The notes under the pieces were generated by a model, which saw nothing but the letters and a program-made list of their open reading frames with translations, was not told the origin of the DNA and did no database searches. A stretch of DNA of 64,000 nucleotides, from contig NZ_CP147518.1 in the NCBI RefSeq assembly GCF_037201965.1, forward strand, positions 3,341,001-3,405,000, read 5' to 3'. The position numbers and the translations under genes were made by a program. Shown in pieces: positions 25,721 to 34,497 of this stretch (its first letter is position 1; each line of letters opens with the position of its first letter). The DNA comes from Spirosoma sp. SC4-14. GTDB taxonomy: Bacteria > Bacteroidota > Bacteroidia > Cytophagales > Spirosomataceae.

Positions 25721-27247
25721 TTGAAAACAAGATTGGCTCTGCTGGCTGGGCTTATTGGCTGGCAGATTTGCTGCGCCCAGACTGTTCAGCAACGTATTCG
25801 ACAATATCGACAGGCTCACGAAACCGAACTGATAACCGACTACCGGGAGTTTGTGAGCATTCCAAACGTATCGTCAGACTCGGTAAATATTCGAAAAAAT
25901 GCAGCTCACATCGTCTCCATGATGAAACAGCGAGGCATTGCCGCTATCCTGCTCGACGGAAAAAAAGCAGGTACGACGCCCGCCGTTTTTGGAGAGGTGA
26001 AAGCACCAGGTGCTACTAAAACGATTATTTTTTATGCCCATTACGACGGCCAGCCCGTAAACCCCCGGCAATGGGCCGAGGGCCTGGAACCCTTCGGGCC
26101 GGTGTTTATTACCGCTCCTATTGAACAAGGTGGCAAAATCGTTACTACCTACAAGTCGGGCGATCCTATTGATCCAACGTGGCGACTATCGGGGCGGGGG
26201 AGCGCTGATGATAAGGCTGGTGTCATAACTATTCTGAACGCCTACGATGCGTTGGTAAAAACAGGAATGAAGCCAACCGTTAATCTGGCGTTTTTCTTTG
26301 AAGGGGAAGAAGAGGTTGGTTCCACGCATCTGGGCGACATTCTGGAAAAACACCGCGACAAATTACAGAGTGATCTATGGATTATTGTTGATGGACCTCG
26401 TCATGTGTCGGGAAAAAAAGTAATTCAGTTTGGTGTGCGGGGCGATGTCAATATGGAATTAACGGTATATGGCCCTAAACGCCCGCTGCACAGTGGTAAT
26501 TATGGCAACTGGGCACCTAATCCAGCGCAGCGGCTGGTTCGTTTGCTGGCCAGCATGAAAGACGACGATGGCCGCGTTTTGATTAAGGGATTTTACGATG
26601 ATGTAACTCCATTGACTGCCAGCGAAAAACAGGCAATTGCTGCCGTTCCGAATATGGAAGCAGTTCTGAAGAAAGAACTGGGCATTGCCAGACCCGACGG
26701 AAACGGCAAGCCATTTATGGAATTGCTGATGACCCCAACTCTGAATATCAACGGCATTCAGAGTGCCAACGTAGGTGCAATGGCAGGCAACATAATTCCG
26801 GCAAAAGCAGAAGCGGTACTCGATTTGCGGTTGGTACGCGGCAACGATGTGTTGCGGCAAACCCAGCGCGTGGTCGAACATATCCGTGCTCAGGGCTACC
26901 ACGTGATTGATCATGATCCAACTGATGCCGAACGGCAGCAGTATCCAAAACTCATAAAGGTTGAAACCGGCGTTGGCTATAATGCCCAACGAACACCGAT
27001 GGATTTACCCATTGCGCAGTCGGTCATAAAGGCCATTCAGTCGACTACGAAGGAGCCGGTTGTTTTATTGCCGACTGCGGGAGGTAGCCTTCCGTTGTAC
27101 GTCTTCGAACAAACCCTGAAAGCCAATGTATTATCAGTTCCGGTAGTCAACTACGATAATAATCAACATGCCGAAAACGAGAATGTTATGGTAAATTACC
27201 TATGGGAAGGCCTCGAAACCCTGGCTGCACTGATGCTTATTCAGTGA
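25721..27247 (+). CDS. M20-family dipeptidase, exported (TTG start)
   Basis: Zinc peptidase of 508 residues. Its signal peptide LALLAGLIGWQICCAQ begins only if translation starts at the TTG at 25721, so I use that codon. Metal and catalytic elements are visible: FYAHYDGQP (His107, Asp109), GRGSADDKAG (Asp163), and GEEEVGS (195-201). A dimerisation/lid domain occupies about 240-370. It lies between a serine hydrolase (47-bp gap) and an amidohydrolase whose start region overlaps or directly abuts its stop, consistent with one operon for degradation of peptides. Confidence 0.88.
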   Translation: MKTRLALLAGLIGWQICCAQTVQQRIRQYRQAHETELITDYREFVSIPNVSSDSVNIRKNAAHIVSMMKQRGIAAILLDGKKAGTTPAVFGEVKAPGATKTIIFYAHYDGQPVNPRQWAEGLEPFGPVFITAPIEQGGKIVTTYKSGDPIDPTWRLSGRGSADDKAGVITILNAYDALVKTGMKPTVNLAFFFEGEEEVGSTHLGDILEKHRDKLQSDLWIIVDGPRHVSGKKVIQFGVRGDVNMELTVYGPKRPLHSGNYGNWAPNPAQRLVRLLASMKDDDGRVLIKGFYDDVTPLTASEKQAIAAVPNMEAVLKKELGIARPDGNGKPFMELLMTPTLNINGIQSANVGAMAGNIIPAKAEAVLDLRLVRGNDVLRQTQRVVEHIRAQGYHVIDHDPTDAERQQYPKLIKVETGVGYNAQRTPMDLPIAQSVIKAIQSTTKEPVVLLPTAGGSLPLYVFEQTLKANVLSVPVVNYDNNQHAENENVMVNYLWEGLETLAALMLIQ

Positions 27248-27294
27248 TGGTCAGATTTTCCCGATTTCAGAATAGATATACTCTACTACCTGCC

Positions 27295-29013
27295 ATGCGA
27301 TTTTCTACTTTCCTCGTCCTGATACTGATTCGTGTTGGGTATCTGGCTGCACAGCCAGCTAAAACAGTTCCTTCTCAATTTGATATTCTGATTCGAAACG
27401 GGTTACTCTACGACGGATCGGGAAAGCCACCCAAATCGGGCGATGTTGGTATTCGGGGCAACCGTATCGTTGCGGTTGGTGTGCTGTCGGGGGCCAGAGC
27501 TGTTACTGTCATCGATGCCAGAGGGAAAGCCGTGGCACCTGGTTTTATCAATGTGCTGTCGCATACCGGGCTTGAATTTTTGCGGGATGGTCATTCGATG
27601 AGCGACACCAAACAAGGCATCACAACGGAAGTCTTTGGCGAGGATTCCTGGGGGCCGCTCAGTACCGATGAAATGCGTCAGCAGGTAAATCTTTACCTGA
27701 AACCCTACAACCTGACCTGCGACTGGACCACACTGGCGGAGTTTATGACCAAGTTGCAGAACAAAGGAATTACGCCCAACATTGCGTCTTACCTGGGGGC
27801 TGCGCAGGTGCGTCAGGTTGTGTTGGGTGAGGCCGATGTCAAACCAACGCCCAGCCAATTAAATCGGATGCGGGCAATTGTTCGCAAAGGCATGGAGGAG
27901 GGTGCTCTGGGCATTACTACTGCGCTTATTTATCCGCCCAATTCGTTTGCCGATACCCACGAACTAATTGCACTTTGTAAGGAAGCAGGTCGGTATGGCG
28001 GGCGCTACATTGCCCACATACGCAGTGAAGGTGATCGGCTCGAAGAAGGGGTAGCCGAACTGATCAAAATTGGTAGGGAAGCTAAAGTGCCGGTTGAACT
28101 GTATCATTTTAAGGCATCGGGGCAACGAAACTGGCCTAAAATGCAGTCGACCATCGATCTCATCAATACGGCTCGGCGGCAGGGGCAAAACGTTACGGCT
28201 AACATGTATACCTATACCGCAGGTGCAACGGGGCTGACATCCTGTTTGCCTCCTTACCTGTTCAACGGAGGGTTTATGGCAGGCTGGAAACGGTTGCAGG
28301 ACTCCGCAACCCGTAAGAAACTAAAGGCAGAAGTACAACAAAAAGGCCACGACTGGGAAAATATGTATGAACTGGCCGGTTCGCCCGAGAACATTATCCT
28401 GACGGCTTTCGAAGTCGATTCACTGAAGAAGTATAACGGTAAAACGCTGGGCCAGATAGCCACTATCTGGCATAAAGATCCAATCGAAACGGTGATGGAC
28501 TTGATTGTTGCTGACAAAACACGGGTCGAAGCTACGTATTTTCTAATGTCGGAAGAAAACGTGAAACGAGGTATTAGCCAGCCCTGGGTATCGTTTGGAT
28601 CGGATGCCGGATCGATGTCGGAAGACCGAAAAATGATGGGCGTTGTGCATCCGCGTACATTCGGAAATTTTGCCCGGTTGTTGGGGAAATATGTTCGCGA
28701 CGAACACGTGATTTCACTGGAAGAAGCCATCCGGCGGCTAACGAGCCTACCAGCAATGAATCATAAACTTCCTGATCGTGGCCTGCTTCAGCCCGGCTAT
28801 TTTGCCGATATTGTCGTTTTTGATCCCGCTACCATTGCCGATAAGGCCACCTTTGCCGAACCATTTCAGTATGCTATAGGAGTTCAGCATGTTTTCGTGA
28901 ATGGAAAACAAGTGCTGAACGATGGTGAGCATACGGGCGTTTTTCCTGGCCGGGCCATTTGGGGGCCAGGAAAAAAAGCGGTGCCCAAACAGAAAGGTGG
29001 AGTTAGAAAATAA
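27295..29013 (+). CDS. N-acyl-D-amino-acid deacylase / D-aminoacylase-like amidohydrolase
   Basis: Exported amidohydrolase-superfamily protein, about 572 residues, with signal peptide MRFSTFLVLILIRVGYLAAQ. Typical elements include FDILIRNGLLYDGSG, KAVAPGFINVLSH, YIAHIRSEGD, VELYHFKASGQRNWPK and WVSFGSDAGSM, and the C-terminal RGLLQPGYFADIVVFDP. The usual HxH metal motif after PGFID is replaced by NVLSHTG, so the metal site differs from the classic enzyme. The ATG at 27295 is preferred because it begins the signal peptide; an ATG at 27247 overlaps the upstream stop. Together with the peptidases it suggests processing of D-amino-acid peptides. Confidence 0.82.
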   Translation: MRFSTFLVLILIRVGYLAAQPAKTVPSQFDILIRNGLLYDGSGKPPKSGDVGIRGNRIVAVGVLSGARAVTVIDARGKAVAPGFINVLSHTGLEFLRDGHSMSDTKQGITTEVFGEDSWGPLSTDEMRQQVNLYLKPYNLTCDWTTLAEFMTKLQNKGITPNIASYLGAAQVRQVVLGEADVKPTPSQLNRMRAIVRKGMEEGALGITTALIYPPNSFADTHELIALCKEAGRYGGRYIAHIRSEGDRLEEGVAELIKIGREAKVPVELYHFKASGQRNWPKMQSTIDLINTARRQGQNVTANMYTYTAGATGLTSCLPPYLFNGGFMAGWKRLQDSATRKKLKAEVQQKGHDWENMYELAGSPENIILTAFEVDSLKKYNGKTLGQIATIWHKDPIETVMDLIVADKTRVEATYFLMSEENVKRGISQPWVSFGSDAGSMSEDRKMMGVVHPRTFGNFARLLGKYVRDEHVISLEEAIRRLTSLPAMNHKLPDRGLLQPGYFADIVVFDPATIADKATFAEPFQYAIGVQHVFVNGKQVLNDGEHTGVFPGRAIWGPGKKAVPKQKGGVRK

Positions 29014-29103
29014 GGATGAGTAAAAACTACTAGTTTCCGTTTTAGGTGAATGAAAATCAAAACCGCATTGCTGAGGGTAGGCTGTTTTTAAATGGGTGAT
29101 ATA

Positions 29104-29135
29104 TTGGGTTAATTTCATCTGTTTTTGTATCTTTG
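29104..29135 (+). promoter_or_regulatory. Promoter of the GMC dehydrogenase operon
   Basis: TATCTTTG at 29128-29135 is an exact TAnnTTTG -7 box and TTG at 29104-29106 stands 21 bp upstream, the expected -33 spacing. The start codon follows 31 bp downstream of the -7 box. Confidence 0.65.
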
Positions 29136-29166
29136 AAAGAATGTATTGAACTTATAATAACCTGCT

Positions 29167-29709
29167 GTGGAACGACGTAGTGCGCTTAAATCAATGGCAG
29201 TTGCGGCTGGTGCTCTCATCAGTCTGCCAGGCTGGGCTAAAGGCTGGACGGCCGAAACGGTCCAGTTATCCCATAACTTTCTCTCGCGTAGCCAGGATGA
29301 TCTGTTGGCCGATATAGTCGAAACAATTATTCCGGCCACCGATACGCCAGGCGCTAAAGCACTGAATGTGCATCAGTTTATCCAGAAAATTGTTGTCGAC
29401 TGCTACGATCCGTCTGCGCAGGATACGTTTCGCAAAGGGCTGACAACCGTTGATGAACTTGCCGGCAAAACGTTTGGTAAATCTTTTGCAGAAGGCAATA
29501 CGACCCAGCGAACAACCTTGCTTACGCAACTGTCGCAATCGACCGATCCTGCACAAAAAGAATTCTACTCAATGGTGAAAGGCTTAACAATCCGGGGCTA
29601 TATGAACTCCGAATACGTCATGACCAACCTCACCCATTACCAGATGATTCCTGGACATTACTACGGCTGCGTACCTGTTCCTACCAAAGCCGTTTCTCAA
29701 ACGAAATAA
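29167..29709 (+). CDS. Gluconate 2-dehydrogenase subunit 3 family protein
   Basis: Small exported partner of a GMC-type dehydrogenase, 180 residues, starting with GTG. The N-terminus RRSALKSMAVAAGALISLPG has the RR plus hydrophobic layout of a Tat signal. The family blocks DLLADIVETIIPATDTPGAKAL and GYMNSEYVMTNLTHYQMIPG are present. It is followed by the GMC oxidoreductase, the usual gene pairing, so it probably helps fold, export or dock the flavoprotein. The GTG is directly downstream of a consensus promoter. Confidence 0.88.
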   Translation: MERRSALKSMAVAAGALISLPGWAKGWTAETVQLSHNFLSRSQDDLLADIVETIIPATDTPGAKALNVHQFIQKIVVDCYDPSAQDTFRKGLTTVDELAGKTFGKSFAEGNTTQRTTLLTQLSQSTDPAQKEFYSMVKGLTIRGYMNSEYVMTNLTHYQMIPGHYYGCVPVPTKAVSQTK

Positions 29710-29710
29710 G

Positions 29711-29776
29711 GGGTTGGGTTTATGGTTGCTTTGCTTGTTCAGAACCTAAATGAGCGAAGCAATCATAAACCCTAAA
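29711..29776. repeat. Inverted repeat of the GGTTTATGGTTGC family
   Basis: GGGTTTATGGTTGC at 29716-29729 and GCAATCATAAACCC at 29759-29772 form a near-perfect stem that extends outward with mismatches. It lies between the dehydrogenase subunit 3 and GMC genes and overlaps the longer possible GMC start. Related copies are near 11502, 56045 and 57476. Confidence 0.6.
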
Positions 29777-29794
29777 CCTAAAAAACTGATCATA

Positions 29795-31507
29795 ATGGCA
29801 AACCTGAATATTGACGCGCAGGCGCAGAATACATACGATGCAATTGTAATCGGATCGGGGATTAGCGGTGGCTGGGCTGCCAAAGAATTGACTGGAAAAG
29901 GATTGCGCACGCTGGTGCTGGAACGCGGTCGCGATGTGCGGCACGTTACCGATTACCCAACTACCATGATGCAGCCCTGGGAGTTCGAACACCGGGGCCA
30001 ACTGACGCGGGAGGTGAAAGATGCCAACCCGATTGTTAGTAAGTGCTACGCTTTTTATGAAGGTACTCAGCAGTTTTTCGTAAAGGATGCTGAGCATCCC
30101 TACATTCAGGAGAAACCATTCGACTGGATTCGTGGCTACCAGGTGGGTGGTAAATCGCTGCTATGGGCACGGCAAACCCAGCGCTGGAGCGATTTTGATT
30201 TCCAGGGCCCTGCCCGCGATGGCTATTCGGTCGACTGGCCCATTCGCTATGCCGATCTGGCGCCGTGGTATAGCTATGTTGAGCGCTTTGCAGGCATCAC
30301 TGGAAATAAAGATGGTATTGATACACTTCCTGATGGGGAGTTTCTGCCTCCGCACGAATGGAACTGCGTTGAAAAACATTTTCAGAAAGCCGTAGCGGGT
30401 AAATATAAAGACCGGCATGTGATTATGGGCCGGGCCGCTCATATCACAAAGCCGCAACCAATTCATCTCCAGCAGGGCCGGGCGCAATGTCAGCACCGCA
30501 CCATTTGCGAGCGCGGTTGCCCATTTGGGGGGTATTTCAGTAGTAATGCCTCTACCATTCCCTGGGCGGCCAAAACCGGCAAAATGACGTTGCGACCAAA
30601 CTCAGTGGTGCATTCGATTATTTACGACGAGAAGAAAGGCCGGGCCACCGGGGTTCGAATCGTTGATGCCAACACCAAACAGATGCAGGAGTTTTATGCC
30701 CGCATTATTTTCCTGAATGCTGCCGCGCTGAACTCTAATCTGGTATTGTTAAACTCAACATCGAATCGATTCCCGAATGGACTCGGTAACGATAGCGGTG
30801 TGCTCGGAAAATATGTTGCCTTCCATAACTACCGGGCAGGAATTTCGGCTCAATTTGATGGGAATCTGGATTCAACGACCGATGGCCGTCGGCCAAACGG
30901 TCCCTATATTCCGCGTTTTCGGAATGTTTATAAGCAGGAAACCGACTTTTTGCGGGGCTATGCGGCTGGTTTCTCTGCGGGTCGTATTTCGCGTTCAAAC
31001 CAGGATGCAATTGGTGCCGACCTGAAGCAGAATCTGCTAAATCCTGAGCTGGGAGGCTGGCATGTAGGCTCGCACATGATGGGCGAAACTATTCCGAAAG
31101 AAACCAATTACGTTGCGCTCGACTCTAGCCTGAAAGATCCATTTGGTATCCCTCAACTGAAAATCGCGATTGCCTACGACGACAACGACGATAAAATGGT
31201 GAAGGATTATCAGGAGCAGATGACAGAAATGTTCACGGCGGCAGGCTTCACCAACATTCGTGTGCGTGATGATCATCGCAATCCGGGGCTCGATATTCAC
31301 GAAATGGGTGGAGCCCGGATGGGTAAAGATCCGAAAACATCGATGCTCAACAAGTGGAACCAGCTTCATGCGGTTAAAAACGTTTTCGTGACCGATGGTG
31401 CCTGCATGACTTCCACATCAACGCAAAATCCATCGCTTACGTACATGGCCCTGACTGCCCGCGCAGCCGACTATGCCGTGAAAGCGATGAAGAAAGGTGA
31501 AGTATAA
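29795..31507 (+). CDS. GMC-family oxidoreductase (FAD-dependent dehydrogenase)
   Basis: FAD enzyme of 570 residues from the ATG at 29795. The FAD-binding GSGISGG is at 20-26 and VLERG follows near 45. GYQVGGKSLLWARQTQRW is the GMC signature-1 region, IFLNAAALNSNLVLLNS is the second, and HEMGGARMG plus NPSLTYMALTARAA carry the C-terminal catalytic and FAD-closing residues. It is the partner of the upstream subunit 3, so it probably oxidises a sugar or sugar acid and passes electrons to a membrane acceptor. The upstream ATG at 29750 is rejected because it lies in the inverted repeat and adds residues outside the fold. Confidence 0.92.
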   Translation: MANLNIDAQAQNTYDAIVIGSGISGGWAAKELTGKGLRTLVLERGRDVRHVTDYPTTMMQPWEFEHRGQLTREVKDANPIVSKCYAFYEGTQQFFVKDAEHPYIQEKPFDWIRGYQVGGKSLLWARQTQRWSDFDFQGPARDGYSVDWPIRYADLAPWYSYVERFAGITGNKDGIDTLPDGEFLPPHEWNCVEKHFQKAVAGKYKDRHVIMGRAAHITKPQPIHLQQGRAQCQHRTICERGCPFGGYFSSNASTIPWAAKTGKMTLRPNSVVHSIIYDEKKGRATGVRIVDANTKQMQEFYARIIFLNAAALNSNLVLLNSTSNRFPNGLGNDSGVLGKYVAFHNYRAGISAQFDGNLDSTTDGRRPNGPYIPRFRNVYKQETDFLRGYAAGFSAGRISRSNQDAIGADLKQNLLNPELGGWHVGSHMMGETIPKETNYVALDSSLKDPFGIPQLKIAIAYDDNDDKMVKDYQEQMTEMFTAAGFTNIRVRDDHRNPGLDIHEMGGARMGKDPKTSMLNKWNQLHAVKNVFVTDGACMTSTSTQNPSLTYMALTARAADYAVKAMKKGEV

Positions 31508-31527
31508 ACGAACGGTTGTCTGTTTTG

Positions 31528-31559
31528 AAAAAGCCCGTCAGTCCTGGCGGGCTTTTTTT
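31528..31559. terminator. Rho-independent terminator
   Basis: AAAAAGCCCG (31528-31537) and CGGGCTTTTT (31548-31557) form a 10-bp stem with a 10-nt loop and a T7 run. It ends the GMC operon on the plus strand and can also serve the convergent MBOAT gene. Confidence 0.9.
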
Positions 31560-31578
31560 ATGGGGCTAAAGAGATTCT

Positions 31579-33111
31579 CTAGAACTGAAAATAGATAAAC
31601 TGGTTCGATGAGAAAACACCAAAGAGGTATGTTACGAACGTGATCAGTACGAAAAGAACGGCAAAGCGAACGGTATTGCGCGTTGGAATGTAGAGATAGA
31701 AATACTCCTTCACGAGCAAAAAAGCAATCAGAAAAAGGCTGAACCACATTTCCGTTGTGTTCATCGGACTCTCAATAGAATCACTGGGCGATAGCGTAGC
31801 AATTCGTTGGAGAATCAGGAACGCATCGCCCACGCTACGGGCCCGGAAAAATACCCAGGTCAACATAATCAGTACGAACGTAATCAGCACGTTGGCAACA
31901 ACCCTGACCGGTGACGATTTTGGATGCGGTTCACTGGCAGGAGAAGTGATCTGGCGGGGCGGAATATGGATAAAGCCAAGGCGGGCCAGCAGTTTGTCGC
32001 GCAGAACAGCCAAAACCTGATAAAACCCGTTTAGCCCCCCCCAAATTACATACGTCCAGTTGGGGCCGTGCCAGAGGCCGCTGGCCAGAAATACGATCAG
32101 CATATTGAGATATTGCCGGAACTCGCCTTTGCGGTTGCCTCCCAGCGGAATATAGAGGTAATCGCGGAACCAGGTCGACAGCGAAATGTGCCAGCGACGC
32201 CAGAATTCTGAAATGGATTGGGCTATGTAGGGCGTTCGGAAGTTCTCCATCAGCGTAAAGCCCATCACCCGTGCCGCGCCGATAGCAATGTCTGAATAGC
32301 CAGAAAAGTCGCAATAGATCTGGAATGTGAAGAAAAACGTGGCCACTAACAACGTTAAGCCATTGTGCTCAGACGGATTGGCATAGGCATAGTCGACCAG
32401 CATAAACAACCGATCGGCGATGACCACTTTCTTGAAAAAGCCAAAAGCCATCTGCATGAGTCCAGCCTTCACATTCTCCGCATCGAAAGGAAAGGTTTTA
32501 TGAAACTGCCACAATACATTCTGCGGCCGTTCAATTGGTCCGGCAACTAATTGCGGATAGAACATCACATAGAGGGCATAGATGCCAAAGTGCCGTTCGG
32601 CTTTCTGATTGCCCCGATATACTTCGATGGTGTAACTCATGGCCTGAAACGTATGAAACGACAAGCCAACGGGCAGAATGCTCATATTGTCTTTAAAGGA
32701 CGCAATGCCACTTTCGCCAAAGAAACGGAGAACTCGAATAAAAAGGCGGTTGCCCAGATTGAAGACCTGTGCCGACAGTTCGGGCATGTGTATCTGCTCG
32801 AACAGCAGGGATAGGTTTTCGGTAAAAAAGCCCAGGTATTTGAAGAAAGCCAGAATACCGATGTTGGTAACCAGCGATACAATCAGAAGCCATCGGCGAG
32901 CACTTCCACTCGATTTTTCGATCCAGATTCCTGCAATGTAGTCGATAACAATGGTCAGCAGCAGAATCAGGATATAGGCTGGCTTAAAGACCATGTAGAA
33001 GTAGCAACTGGCTACCAGCAACAACATCCAGCGCCCCTGCCACTTCAGCCCAAAGTACGTTAGGGTTACAACAATAAAAAATAAGAGAAACTGAAGCGAG
33101 TTAAATAGCAT
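31579..33111 (-). CDS. MBOAT-family O-acyltransferase (AlgI-like)
   Basis: Polytopic membrane acyltransferase, 510 residues, about ten or more hydrophobic segments. The AlgI-type blocks PVGLSFHTFQAMSYTIEVYRG (147-167), YPQLVAGPIERP near 185-196, FWRRWHISLSTWFRDYLYIPLGG (303-325) and LWHGPNWT, with the presumed catalytic His348, are all present. It would transfer acyl groups (often acetyl) to a cell-surface polysaccharide or lipid. Its start overlaps the end of the upstream GT87-like gene by 11 bp, and it is the last gene of a minus-strand membrane-glycan cluster. A periplasmic SGNH partner is not adjacent. Confidence 0.92.
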   Translation of the reverse strand: MLFNSLQFLLFFIVVTLTYFGLKWQGRWMLLLVASCYFYMVFKPAYILILLLTIVIDYIAGIWIEKSSGSARRWLLIVSLVTNIGILAFFKYLGFFTENLSLLFEQIHMPELSAQVFNLGNRLFIRVLRFFGESGIASFKDNMSILPVGLSFHTFQAMSYTIEVYRGNQKAERHFGIYALYVMFYPQLVAGPIERPQNVLWQFHKTFPFDAENVKAGLMQMAFGFFKKVVIADRLFMLVDYAYANPSEHNGLTLLVATFFFTFQIYCDFSGYSDIAIGAARVMGFTLMENFRTPYIAQSISEFWRRWHISLSTWFRDYLYIPLGGNRKGEFRQYLNMLIVFLASGLWHGPNWTYVIWGGLNGFYQVLAVLRDKLLARLGFIHIPPRQITSPASEPHPKSSPVRVVANVLITFVLIMLTWVFFRARSVGDAFLILQRIATLSPSDSIESPMNTTEMWFSLFLIAFLLVKEYFYLYIPTRNTVRFAVLFVLITFVTYLFGVFSSNQFIYFQF

Positions 33112-34393
33112 ATGTCTCGGCCTGCGCTACTGGTTTTTGTTTCCGTAGCGCTTTCATGGCCTGAATGGCGTAGTAAATAAAACCAATTACTATTAAGAGT
33201 TCAATGGCATAGTCGAGTGCAGCTGCCGGATTGCCTAATGCACTGAGCCGATCGTAATACGGCTCACCAAGCCGCCACCATAACGATGGGTGAATAGCCG
33301 CCAGAATAGTAAAGCCGATCAGGCAAATACAAAATCCGGTATGCCGGAAATTAGTCATCGTAAATACCAGCGGCAACATAAACAGATAGGCGTAATTACT
33401 GATTGCATTTTGCTGAATCACGCTCATTGCACTGTATATCAGGATGTAGAGAAAGGGGATGTAGTCTTTATAAGCCCAGCGGCCTTTCTTTTTATCGATC
33501 CGCCAGACGCCAGCCAGCATAATCAGCATGGTTAGTACCAGCCCCCCCCATTTCCATAAATTGTTGGCTGCCCGAACGCCATCGGACAGAAACGGGTTGA
33601 GGAGCGACCGCCAGTTGGGGGCTTTCAGATAGTCGCCTTCGTGCGACTGCTGTTCCAGAAACAATGGACCGGCTTTCCAGAAAATAAATAAAGCAACCGG
33701 TAGGCCAATCGTTAGCAGGCCGGCTGTGAACTGAACTGCAAACCTGGTATTGCGGAGGGAAAGCAGCCAGATTGGGATAAGCAATAGAATGAATACGGCT
33801 TTTGTGGCCAGCATACCCAGGCCTAACACTAACCCTGCCAGATAAGGACGCGATTGCATCAGCGGAATGGCCAGAACAACAAACAGCCAAAGAATGACAT
33901 CTTCCTGGCCGCTAAAGACACTCATCACAAATGGAAGCGGCAGTAAATAATAAAACACCCCCCGGAACAACCGTTCGCCCAGTGATTCGTGCGTCTGGTA
34001 ATACCGAAACGTGAGCCGAACGGCCAACCCCTCCACAATCAGCATCGCCAGAACCACCATCCGCATATCGCTCCAGAGACTTAAAAACGGAGCCAGCCAA
34101 TAGCCAAACAAAGGGGAATAGCAGCTATATACATCGCGGTACGGAATTCCACCCTGCAAGGCCGACATCCCGATTGGGTAATAAAACGTTGCTACATCAG
34201 ACTGTGGCTGGTAGCCCAGAACAATGTAGGTAATCACAAACGGCACCAGCCGCAGCGCAAGCCAGCAACTATCCAGAACCCAGGTGCCGGTTTGTTGTAG
34301 AACCTGAGTTACTTTACTTCGTTGCCAGAGAAGAAGCAACAGGGCCACGCCAAGCGCAACCGATACCGCCGTTTTTATGTAGACAATAAACAT
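33101..34393 (-). CDS. Integral membrane protein, GT87/GT39-like glycosyltransferase
   Basis: Protein of 430 residues with about ten hydrophobic helices. The early loop DVATFYYPIGMSALQGGIPY, then RDVYSCYSPLFGYWLAP, fits the GT-C layout of polyprenyl-phosphate-dependent mannosyltransferases, with an acidic residue in the first extracytoplasmic loop. It overlaps the MBOAT gene by 11 bp, indicating coupled translation, and lies near two GT2 genes. It probably uses a lipid-linked sugar, but the donor and acceptor are not known. Confidence 0.72.
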   Translation of the reverse strand: MFIVYIKTAVSVALGVALLLLLWQRSKVTQVLQQTGTWVLDSCWLALRLVPFVITYIVLGYQPQSDVATFYYPIGMSALQGGIPYRDVYSCYSPLFGYWLAPFLSLWSDMRMVVLAMLIVEGLAVRLTFRYYQTHESLGERLFRGVFYYLLPLPFVMSVFSGQEDVILWLFVVLAIPLMQSRPYLAGLVLGLGMLATKAVFILLLIPIWLLSLRNTRFAVQFTAGLLTIGLPVALFIFWKAGPLFLEQQSHEGDYLKAPNWRSLLNPFLSDGVRAANNLWKWGGLVLTMLIMLAGVWRIDKKKGRWAYKDYIPFLYILIYSAMSVIQQNAISNYAYLFMLPLVFTMTNFRHTGFCICLIGFTILAAIHPSLWWRLGEPYYDRLSALGNPAAALDYAIELLIVIGFIYYAIQAMKALRKQKPVAQAETYAI

Positions 34394-34497
34394 AACGCTC
34401 GTTTATGATTTACGGCTTTTGGTCGGTACTGTTCACCGTTGGGAAGCGCAACGAATCAAGAAAAGACCCAAACGAGTCACCGTAAGCCTATTTATGC

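Noticed and set aside
26459..26989. 176-codon frame antisense to the M20 dipeptidase gene
   Set aside because: It falls within the catalytic and lid domains of the peptidase and has no family features.
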